From Oscillospiraceae bacterium (lineage in GTDB: Bacteria; Bacillota; Clostridia; Oscillospirales; Ruminococcaceae): a DNA stretch of 10,846 nucleotides. Made by a program: the position numbers and the translations under genes. Shown one piece after another: positions 5,242-10,846 of this stretch (the stretch's first letter is position 1; each line of letters opens with the position of its first letter). Below the pieces are notes generated by a model that made no database searches, had not been told where the DNA came from, and saw only the letters and a list, made by a program, of their open reading frames with translations. The stretch is taken from the NCBI GenBank assembly GCA_016297165.1, contig JAEDHF010000057.1, positions 1 through 10,846 of the forward strand, read 5' to 3'.

Positions 5242-7227
5242 ATGATTAAGAATCTTAAGATGTCAACCCTTATTTCAATCGCTACGGGACTTATCTCCCT
5301 TTTATGCATGAGTATATTATTCCTCTTTATAAGCTCAAGCGTATCGGAAATTGTAACGGGGCAGGCTGTAGGAAATATGACTACCGCTCTCGAAGGACAG
5401 GCTAATCTTATCGAGCAGTTTGTAGGCGATTCCGAGCTTCTCCTTAAGGAATATGCCAGCGCACCAATCGTAAAGAAGCTTCTTTCCGACCCGGAAAATC
5501 CCGAATACATAGCTTATGCACAGGCATACACCGAAAAGTTTTTCAGCAATCTTGAAAAATGGGAGGGTGTTTACCTGAGTAACTGGGATACAAAGGTTCT
5601 TGCCCATTCCTCGGCAGGGGCTGTCGGTATGGTTACGAGAACGGGAGACGCCTTAGAGCCCTACAGGAAGACCATGACAAGCAGCAAGGACGGCTTCTAT
5701 AACGGCGGCGCCTTCGTTTCTCCCGCCTCAAAGCAGCTTATCCTTAATCTTCGTATGGCAATCTACGACGACGAGGGCAATCCTATAGGACTTGTGGGCG
5801 GAGGCCCCTTCCTTTCGGGACTTAACGAAACCCTCGAAAGGGTACAGGTTTCCGCTTTCGAAAACGAGGAATATGCTATTGTTGATACTGTAAACTCCAT
5901 ATACACCTACAACACGGATAACACCCTTATTACTATGCCTGTTGAGGACGAAATGATGCTAAGGATTATGGGGCTCGTTTCCGAGGGCAATAAGGAAGGC
6001 GTTCTCTACGAGGATACCCATATTCTTGCATATCGTCATATCGAAAAGGTTAACCTTATTGTAACAATGAGCGATTATGTAAGTGAGCTGCTTCGTGAAA
6101 GCAATAAGGTTCAGAATATGCTTATCATAATTATCTGCGTGGCTGAGCTTGTGATAATTCTTGCTACTATTGCGGTTTCAAGGCTTATTACGAAGCCCCT
6201 CAACAAGGTTGCCTCCGCAGTAAACGACCTTGGCGAGCTTTCTCTTAAGCGTGACGAGAAAATCGAAGGCTATTCGGGTAAGAGCGAGGTTGGTGAAATT
6301 GCCCGTTCCGTAAGCTCTCTTACCGACGTATGGCAGAGTATTATTGTAAATCTTTCCGAATGCTCGGAGGCTCTCGGAAGAGGCTCTGATAAGATGATGA
6401 GTACTATTTCGGCTCTTTCTGAATGTGCTTCGGATAACGCAGGCACTACACAGAAGCTTTCCTCCGAGGTATTATCCGCAACAGAAGCAATACATAAGGT
6501 TGATGCCGATATCGGAAGAATGAACGGCATTATGGGCGAGAGCAGGGTTTCCAACGGCAAGCGTATAACTGCGGCTAAGGAAATGATGGACAGCGCCGAG
6601 GTTCTTTTCTCCGGCATCTCCGGAAAGGCAGAAAAGACCCAGAACGATATAAATACATCAATAGAATATCTTAATGCACTTTCAAGCATCAACGACAACG
6701 TCAAGATTATCCAGAATATAGCCGGACAGACAAACCTGCTTGCTATAAACGCTTCTATCGAGGCTTCCCGTGCAGGAGAAGCAGGCAAGGGCTTTGCTGT
6801 TGTAGCTTCGGAAATTAAGAGCCTTTCCGAGAATTCCTCCTCTGCGGCTAATGCAATTTCCTCAGTATGCGAGGAAATGAATGCTAATGTTGCCAATATC
6901 AAGAGCTGCTTCGGCGAAATCATGAGCTTTATGAAGGATGATGTGACTGCACTCTTCACGGATATGCGTGAAATCTCCGAAAAGCTCAGGATATCAATGG
7001 AGGAAGCCAACCGCGACCTTGATTCAATGGTGAATATTATTGCAAATATCAAGGCTGAAACATCACAGCTCAGAGGTATTATCGCCGATAACGAGAATTA
7101 TGCAGGCAGCATCAATGAAAAGACTGCCGTTACCCACGATATGATTAAGGAGCTTGATGAATTTATCGGAAAGAATATGGAAACCGTAAATAACATCAAT
7201 GAAATTGTAACAAAGTTCGACCGATAA
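5242..7227 (+). CDS. Cache-type methyl-accepting chemotaxis protein
   Basis: I chose the ATG at 5242 because GGAG (5230-5233) lies 8 bases upstream. The TTG at 5236 is too close to that site. The product is 661 residues. TM1 is at about 9-33. An extracytoplasmic domain of about 255 residues follows, with dCache-like features such as EGVYLSNWDTKVLAHSSAGAVG. TM2 is at about 293-315 (MLIIIICVAELVIILATIAV). HAMP starts at RLITKPLNKVASAVNDL, and then the cytoplasmic helical bundle. The conserved signalling tip AGQTNLLAINASIEASRAGE at about 494-513, then GKGFAVVASEIKSLSE, is diagnostic of MCPs and is the CheA/CheW contact site. No C-terminal CheR-binding pentapeptide is seen. It is divergent from the kinase operon. 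No che genes are in the window, so it might feed chemotaxis or another Che-like pathway. The ligand is unknown. Confidence 0.93.
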   Translation: MIKNLKMSTLISIATGLISLLCMSILFLFISSSVSEIVTGQAVGNMTTALEGQANLIEQFVGDSELLLKEYASAPIVKKLLSDPENPEYIAYAQAYTEKFFSNLEKWEGVYLSNWDTKVLAHSSAGAVGMVTRTGDALEPYRKTMTSSKDGFYNGGAFVSPASKQLILNLRMAIYDDEGNPIGLVGGGPFLSGLNETLERVQVSAFENEEYAIVDTVNSIYTYNTDNTLITMPVEDEMMLRIMGLVSEGNKEGVLYEDTHILAYRHIEKVNLIVTMSDYVSELLRESNKVQNMLIIIICVAELVIILATIAVSRLITKPLNKVASAVNDLGELSLKRDEKIEGYSGKSEVGEIARSVSSLTDVWQSIIVNLSECSEALGRGSDKMMSTISALSECASDNAGTTQKLSSEVLSATEAIHKVDADIGRMNGIMGESRVSNGKRITAAKEMMDSAEVLFSGISGKAEKTQNDINTSIEYLNALSSINDNVKIIQNIAGQTNLLAINASIEASRAGEAGKGFAVVASEIKSLSENSSSAANAISSVCEEMNANVANIKSCFGEIMSFMKDDVTALFTDMREISEKLRISMEEANRDLDSMVNIIANIKAETSQLRGIIADNENYAGSINEKTAVTHDMIKELDEFIGKNMETVNNINEIVTKFDR

Positions 7228-7244
7228 GAAGAATAAACGAAAGT

Positions 7245-7267
7245 CTCCGCAGCAGTAAGCTGCGGAG
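7245..7267. terminator. Hairpin between convergent genes, probable bidirectional terminator
   Basis: CTCCGCAGC (7245-7253) and GCTGCGGAG (7259-7267) form a perfect GC-rich 9 bp stem with a 5-base loop. T-rich but interrupted tracts follow on both strands (GCTTGTTGTTT on plus, ACTTTCGTTT on minus). It sits between the stop codons of the chemoreceptor (7227) and the convergent hydrolase gene (7277). Confidence 0.7.
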
Positions 7268-7276
7268 GCTTGTTGT

Positions 7277-8704
7277 TTATAGCTTATCTATATTTTTGTA
7301 TGCCGCCTTTGTTATTTCGGCGCAGATTTTGTAAATTCCGTTTTTATCCCTGGATTGCTTCGCTCCCGAGGTCATTACCACAACCGTATTCTTCGTAACG
7401 GGGTCATAGGAAGCCAGAGATACAATTCCGTAGGCGTTTCCCGTGTGGTAATAGATACCCTTTGTGCCGTAGAAATTGCTGCCGTAGCGGAGAGTGAGAC
7501 ACTGCTTAAACTTCCCGCCGTATTCCTTAGCGGTAAAGTATTTCTTTTCGAGGGCTTCAACCGAGGTTTCGGAAAGAATCCTGTTATTCCCGTAAACTCC
7601 GTCGTTAGCCAGCATTGAGAACATTTTCGCTATATCCGAAGCCGAACCCGTAAGTCCGCCGATATAGTTTCCCGAATGGTCGCCGATATTACCCGTAAAA
7701 ACCATTTTCTTCGCCGTTTCGGGCAGTAATTCTACGCTATGGTCATAGTCATAATGGGTAATAAGCTTATCCGTATCCTTTATATTTCCGGGGAAATAGG
7801 AAAGGTCGCCGCCTAAGAAGCTGAAAAGGTTGTCCCGGGCGTACTCCTCAAGAGGAATGCCTGAAGCTAATTCGAGAGTTGTTGCCGCTATTGATGAAGC
7901 GTAGTTGTTATACTCGAAGGAGGAGGATTTTCCTACCTTCTTTTTCTTATTGAAGCTGTAGGAGGTTTTAAGCTGTTCGGCAGTTTCCTCTACACTCGCT
8001 TTCGGGCTAAGGTTATAAAGTGTTGAGGTATGGGTAAGAAGGGTTTTCATAGAAATCTTTTTCGGAATATCTATTCCCCAGTATTTCGCAATATTCTTAC
8101 CTAAATCTATCGTGCCCTGTTCCTCCATTTTAACCGCACATATTGCTGTTGCCACCTTACTTAGGGAAGCGGAGCGCATTTTGCTGTCAACGGTCATCTC
8201 ACGGCTGCCGTAATCTGCCCAGCCGTATGCCCAGTTAAAGGCTTCTCCGTCGCTTCCTCTTATTACGGAAACCTGAACGCCGATAGCCTCGTACTTTTCG
8301 GCTGAAGCGGAAATCTGTTCAAGAATATTTCCGTAAGCGCTTCCGTCGGAAATAAATTCTTCAGCGTCCTCGATTTCGGGGAGAGCGGACTCCTTGATAT
8401 ATCGTCTTGAAAAGTCGCTGGTAATCCAGCCTGTCTTCCCGTTCTTGAATTTGATTTTATACCAGGGGATATAGTTTTTATCCAGCTTTTCGCCTACGTA
8501 GGTAACCTTACCCTTTTTCTTTATCGTACCGATTTTGTCGTATTCCGTACCGGGACCCTTTCTTACGCTTACTCCGTCTAAGGATACGTATATGTAACAG
8601 TTTTCCGAGGTCAGCTTTTCGGCGCTTATTCCGGGTGCAGTACCAAAAGCGAGGGTGCCTGTCAGCAGCAGCGCTGTCAGTATTCTTCCTGCATTTTTCT
8701 TCAT
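7277..8704 (-). CDS. Secreted SH3b-domain serine hydrolase of the beta-lactamase/transpeptidase-like family
   Basis: The 475-residue product has a Sec signal peptide (about 1-28, MKKNAGRILTALLLTGTLAF... to ISA). A bacterial SH3 domain follows at about 35-103, with VSVRKGPGTEYDKIG and GWITSDF. A class C beta-lactamase-like domain (PF00144 type) runs from about 125 to the end. Its motifs are SLSK at 180-183 (SxxK nucleophile Ser180 and Lys183), Y265-N-N267 (YxN) and H420-T-G422 (the HxG/KTG position). LLTHTSTL is also typical. Such enzymes include D,D-carboxypeptidases, D-aminopeptidases and esterases. SH3b domains commonly bind cell wall, so a peptidoglycan role outside the cell is the best guess. 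True beta-lactamase activity is unlikely but not excluded. AGGAGG lies 6 bases before the ATG, and the promoter at 8725-8754 gives a very short leader. Confidence 0.88.
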   Translation of the reverse strand: MKKNAGRILTALLLTGTLAFGTAPGISAEKLTSENCYIYVSLDGVSVRKGPGTEYDKIGTIKKKGKVTYVGEKLDKNYIPWYKIKFKNGKTGWITSDFSRRYIKESALPEIEDAEEFISDGSAYGNILEQISASAEKYEAIGVQVSVIRGSDGEAFNWAYGWADYGSREMTVDSKMRSASLSKVATAICAVKMEEQGTIDLGKNIAKYWGIDIPKKISMKTLLTHTSTLYNLSPKASVEETAEQLKTSYSFNKKKKVGKSSSFEYNNYASSIAATTLELASGIPLEEYARDNLFSFLGGDLSYFPGNIKDTDKLITHYDYDHSVELLPETAKKMVFTGNIGDHSGNYIGGLTGSASDIAKMFSMLANDGVYGNNRILSETSVEALEKKYFTAKEYGGKFKQCLTLRYGSNFYGTKGIYYHTGNAYGIVSLASYDPVTKNTVVVMTSGAKQSRDKNGIYKICAEITKAAYKNIDKL

Positions 8705-8724
8705 AGAATACCTCCTTTTGAGTT

Positions 8725-8754
8725 ATTATACCATGTTACGCATAAGTCTGTCAA
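8725..8754 (-). promoter_or_regulatory. Sigma-A promoter of the SH3b hydrolase gene
   Basis: On the minus strand, a perfect TTGACA (complement of 8749-8754) and a perfect TATAAT (complement of 8725-8730) are separated by 18 bases. The start site is predicted near 8718, about 14 bases before the start codon, just enough to include the AGGAGG. Confidence 0.8.
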
Positions 8755-8768
8755 TCGTAAAAGCAGTA

Positions 8769-8797
8769 TTGCCTGAACTTATCAAAAATGGTATAAT
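8769..8797 (+). promoter_or_regulatory. Extended -10 promoter of the alkyltransferase-like gene
   Basis: TTGCCT (8769-8774), a 17-base spacer, and TATAAT (8792-8797) preceded by TGG, an extended -10. The predicted start near 8804 lies downstream of the in-frame ATG at 8799. This supports translation from the ATG at 8829 rather than from any further upstream. Confidence 0.7.
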
Positions 8798-8828
8798 GAG
8801 GTTACGAATAACAGTCGTGAGGTGGGCT

Positions 8829-9137
8829 ATGAGGAATAAGGTTTATGAATTTCTGAGAACGATTCCCGAAGGAAAAGTGGTTACCTACGGTCAGATAGCG
8901 GAATATCTCGGAAATAAGAAGCTTTCGAGGGCAGTAGGCAGAATTCTCCACAATAATCCCGATGAAAGCCGATATCACTGCTATAAGGTGGTTGACAGGA
9001 ACGGGAGGCTTTCAAAAGCCTTCGCCTTCGGCGGAATAGAAGGGCAGAAGGAAAGGCTTGAAAAGGAGGGGATTATTGTGGAGAATTACAGAGTTTCATT
9101 GGAAAAACACGGATATAATATCACTTTTTCGAAGTAA
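8829..9137 (+). CDS. MGMT/alkyltransferase-like DNA-binding protein
   Basis: A 102-residue protein from the ATG at 8829, with an AGGTGG-like ribosome site close upstream. The frame is open further upstream, but that part overlaps the promoter. It matches the C-terminal winged-helix domain of O6-alkylguanine-DNA alkyltransferases: IPEGKVVTYGQIAEYLG, then SRAVGRILHNNP, which holds the nucleotide-flipping Arg. RYHCYKVVDRNGRLSKAFAF follows, with FGG, QKERLEKEGI and a short tail. The catalytic PCHRV motif is replaced by HCYKV: the Cys is kept but Pro, His and Arg are changed. It has no N-terminal MGMT domain. It could be a minimal alkyltransferase or a base-flipping alkyltransferase-like protein that recruits repair. 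It is divergent from the SH3b hydrolase gene, and its 3' end overlaps the convergent membrane protein gene. Confidence 0.85.
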   Translation: MRNKVYEFLRTIPEGKVVTYGQIAEYLGNKKLSRAVGRILHNNPDESRYHCYKVVDRNGRLSKAFAFGGIEGQKERLEKEGIIVENYRVSLEKHGYNITFSK

Positions 9138-9879
9138 AAGCCTTACCTACTGCATAAAGAAGAGCAGTAACGGTAATGAAAATCAATACGAAAAAGTTGA
9201 TTTCCTCGTTCCAGCGCAGAGCGATAATTCCGGTGTCGCCTATAAGAGCTACAAGGAAGGGCAGGATAGGGAAGTCATACTTTCCTGTTCCGTTATAGAA
9301 ATTACGGAGCATTATAGTGAAGAACTGCACCAATAATGCGGACACTATAATTTCCAGGGGGATAAAAAGCCATGCGAGCTCTATACCTGTAGGATAAACT
9401 ACGGGAATAGCCATAGAAAATGCTACGATATAGCTGAAGGAAAGCCAGCGGTAAAGCCCCTCACCGTGAGCCTTTACCATGGCGGCGGTATGTATGCCCA
9501 TAGAAATAAGTATCATTCCGTAGCTTACAAACTGAATGGGAGCTATAGTGCCGGGGGTATGCACCATTCCGCCTAAAAGTAGAATGCCTGCCGCAACAGA
9601 AAGCTTTCCGAATTTGCCCTCTGCCACTGTGGGGGAGGATGAAACCTTTCCGACCGGTTGTTCTTTTACGGTAATCCTGCATTTAAGGAGCATAAAGGTA
9701 TAGGCTCCTATTATCGAGATAATCGTAAGAATAATCGTGTACCAGTCGAAGGCACTGTAGGAGGGAATATCTCCCGTAAAGACGCTTACGAGGCTTATTA
9801 CTCTTTCAACAGTAAGTATCAGGAAATAGAGAAGCAGAAAGACCATTTTTGCCTTATCAGCCGCAGAATTCTTTTGCAT
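9121..9879 (-). CDS. Multi-pass membrane protein of unknown function
   Basis: I chose the ATG complementary to 9877-9879 because AAGGAG lies about 8 bases upstream; the longer in-frame start would overlap the promoter. The product has 252 residues and about eight hydrophobic helices: near 11-33, 46-66, 92-108, 115-135, 142-162, 168-190, 204-220 and 226-246. A polar loop lies at about 68-90. I recognise no catalytic or transporter motif, and charged residues inside helices are few. Its last 17 bases overlap the end of the convergent alkyltransferase-like gene. It is preceded by a good promoter and appears monocistronic. I cannot assign a function. Confidence 0.8.
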   Translation of the reverse strand: MQKNSAADKAKMVFLLLYFLILTVERVISLVSVFTGDIPSYSAFDWYTIILTIISIIGAYTFMLLKCRITVKEQPVGKVSSSPTVAEGKFGKLSVAAGILLLGGMVHTPGTIAPIQFVSYGMILISMGIHTAAMVKAHGEGLYRWLSFSYIVAFSMAIPVVYPTGIELAWLFIPLEIIVSALLVQFFTIMLRNFYNGTGKYDFPILPFLVALIGDTGIIALRWNEEINFFVLIFITVTALLYAVGKAFTSKK

Positions 9880-9916
9880 AGATGTCACTCCTTGTTGTGT
9901 ATTATTGTTTATCCCC

Positions 9917-9945
9917 ATTATATCACTTTTTCGGAGTAATTTCAA
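9917..9945 (-). promoter_or_regulatory. Promoter of the membrane protein gene
   Basis: On the minus strand, TTGAAA (complement of 9940-9945), 17 bases, then a perfect TATAAT (complement of 9917-9922) preceded by TGA, an extended -10. The start site is near 9910, and the leader of about 30 bases carries AAGGAG. Confidence 0.8.
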
Positions 9946-9970
9946 TATTTTTTGAACTTTATCAGGTCGT

Positions 9971-10006
9971 AAAAAAGCAAAAGCCCCGTATTCAGCATAC
10001 GGGACT
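9971..10006 (-). terminator. Intrinsic terminator of the xPDTG surface protein gene
   Basis: CCCGTAT (9985-9991) pairs with ATACGGG (9997-10003) around a 5-base loop. Flanking bases extend the stem in minus-strand RNA. The minus strand then reads TTTGCTTTTTT (complement of about 9971-9982). It lies 28 bases after the stop codon at 10034. Confidence 0.85.
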
Positions 10007-10033
10007 CCTGCATATATAGGAATTATTATGAAA

Positions 10034-10657
10034 TTACTTTCTCTTTCTTGCTACGAGTAAAGCGCCGCCTGCTACAAGTGCAAGACCTGCAACTGCTGCT
10101 ACATCGGCAATACCTGTGTCGGGAGAGCTCTTGTCGTCATCGGTAGCTGCGTCAACCTCGCCTGTTGCGGGAGCTTCTTCGGTTGTTGTTTCGGGAGCGG
10201 CGGTAATTGTTTCATCGTTGGATACTGTAAGTGTGCCAACTGTTACACCGTGACCCATGAATGCAAGGCCTGCTGTCTTGATGTGTTCGAGCTCAGCTGC
10301 GGGAAGTGTGAACTTGATTTCGGTTTCGTCGGTAGAGAGTACGTATGTATCCTTACCTTCGGATAAGGTGAGCTCTTCGATTCCTTCAACGAAGGGCCAG
10401 CCTGCGTCGTTAATCATAGGCTTGATTACCCAGTAATCGTGACCGGGCATATCTGCAAGAGAAGCGTCGGCTGTGTAGGTGATTGTGATTACGGAGTTTT
10501 CGGTAGCGTCCTCAAATTCGGAACCGGGAACGGTTACGCTTGCGCTCCAGCCTGTCATAAAGTCTGTGTCGAGGTCATAGGCGGAAACGGAAGCAGCGAG
10601 AAGAGCTGCTGCGGTTGTGCCTGTAACGAGAGATAATAATGTGCGCTTGATATTCAT
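10034..10657 (-). CDS. Small secreted surface protein with xPDTG sortase-type anchor
   Basis: I prefer the ATG complementary to 10655-10657 because the AAAGGATGG ribosome-like site then has about 8 bases of spacing. The ATG at 10669 would sit directly on that site. The product is 207 residues. A signal peptide ends near residue 26 (LLAASVSA/YD). A domain of about 120 residues follows that looks all-beta and carbohydrate-binding-module-like: W/Y/F-rich segments such as GHDYWVIKPMINDAGWPFVE, then strands ending GVTVGTLTVS. A Thr/Glu/Ala-rich stalk comes next (about 150-177). The tail has SPDTG at 178-182, a hydrophobic helix and ARKRK. That layout matches sortase-anchored proteins with an LPxTG variant. 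It is probably displayed on the cell wall. The module family is not certain. It is monocistronic with its own terminator. Confidence 0.82.
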   Translation of the reverse strand: MNIKRTLLSLVTGTTAAALLAASVSAYDLDTDFMTGWSASVTVPGSEFEDATENSVITITYTADASLADMPGHDYWVIKPMINDAGWPFVEGIEELTLSEGKDTYVLSTDETEIKFTLPAAELEHIKTAGLAFMGHGVTVGTLTVSNDETITAAPETTTEEAPATGEVDAATDDDKSSPDTGIADVAAVAGLALVAGGALLVARKRK

Positions 10658-10669
10658 AGTATTAGCCAT

Positions 10670-10846
10670 CCTTTCAAATTGTAAAATCTGCTGATGCAGT
10701 TTTTATATAAGATATAATAATACGTATCAGAAATAAAAAGTATCAGATTTTAGCATATATTGTTAAATATTTGTTATAATTTTACTGCGAGACGTAATTT
10801 GTGCTTTTTGTTATCAACGGAATATGAAATTCCTTTCATATTTATT
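10670..10846. other. AT-rich upstream region with candidate promoters
   Basis: No credible ORF is present. On the minus strand, TGC-TAAAAT (complement of 10747-10755) is an extended -10 with no good -35, a possible promoter for the surface protein gene that would give a leader of about 80 bases. On the plus strand, TGT-TATAAT (10772-10780) is another extended -10 pointing out of the window. GTATCAGA occurs twice, at 10724-10731 and 10740-10747, 16 bp apart. Confidence 0.4.
10821..10842. repeat. 9 bp perfect inverted repeat at the right edge
   Basis: AATATGAAA (10821-10829) and TTTCATATT (10834-10842) are perfect inverted copies with a 4-base centre. They lie downstream of the rightward candidate promoter. 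The repeat could be an operator or the start of a leader structure; AT-richness makes chance possible. Confidence 0.35.

Noticed and set aside
6270..7052. Minus-strand ORF of 260 codons inside the chemoreceptor gene
   Set aside because: It is antisense to the MCP signalling domain, has no ribosome site or family similarity, and is Ser/Ala/Ile-rich as expected from the reverse of helical coding DNA.
8655..8828. Upstream in-frame extension of the alkyltransferase-like ORF
   Set aside because: It overlaps the divergent hydrolase start and both promoters; the predicted transcript starts near 8804, and conserved protein sequence begins after the ATG at 8829.

Overview
The window looks like chromosome of a low-to-mid GC Gram-positive bacterium of the Ruminococcus/Oscillospiraceae type. 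The reasons are AGGAGG-type ribosome sites, near-consensus sigma-A promoters with 17-18 base spacers, a GH5 cellulase-like lipoprotein, an xPDTG-anchored surface protein, and a PocR-domain hybrid kinase. This is inference from gene content; no rRNA or other marker is present.

Layout. 1-518 (-) is the 5' part of a GH5 glycoside hydrolase lipoprotein gene, cut by the left edge, with its own promoter (549-577). 611-912 is non-coding but dense in structure. It holds a minus-strand terminator and, between that and the kinase stop codon, two adjacent three-hairpin 'cloverleaf' elements (652-796 and 799-908). They would form the 3' end of the kinase mRNA. 913-4644 (-) is a two-component signalling operon from one promoter (4732-4760). 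Its first gene encodes a receiver-linker-receiver protein broken by a frameshift near 4427-4441, leaving fragments at 4426-4644 and 3815-4375. Its second is a 966-residue hybrid histidine kinase (PocR sensor, kinase core, degenerate receiver, receiver, HPt, and a duplicated C-terminal helical module).

5007-7227 (+) is a divergent unit encoding a Cache-type methyl-accepting chemotaxis protein. A 168 bp MITE-like element with 24 bp terminal inverted repeats lies between its promoter and its ribosome site. A hairpin separates it from the convergent gene 7277-8704 (-), a secreted SH3b plus serine beta-lactamase-like hydrolase. Divergent from that is a small MGMT/alkyltransferase-like gene (8829-9137, +). 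Its 3' end overlaps by 17 bp the convergent gene for an unknown multi-pass membrane protein (9121-9879, -). 10034-10657 (-) encodes a small secreted, probably sortase-anchored surface protein. The last ~190 bases are an AT-rich regulatory region.

How the genes may fit together. The kinase operon and the chemoreceptor are divergently transcribed signal-input modules that could sense related environmental ligands. The cellulase-like lipoprotein and the xPDTG protein suggest a fibre-degrading, surface-decorated gut bacterium. The most unusual feature is the tandem cloverleaf at the kinase 3' end. Hairpin mismatches there, and in the adjacent terminator, become G-U pairs only in minus-strand RNA.
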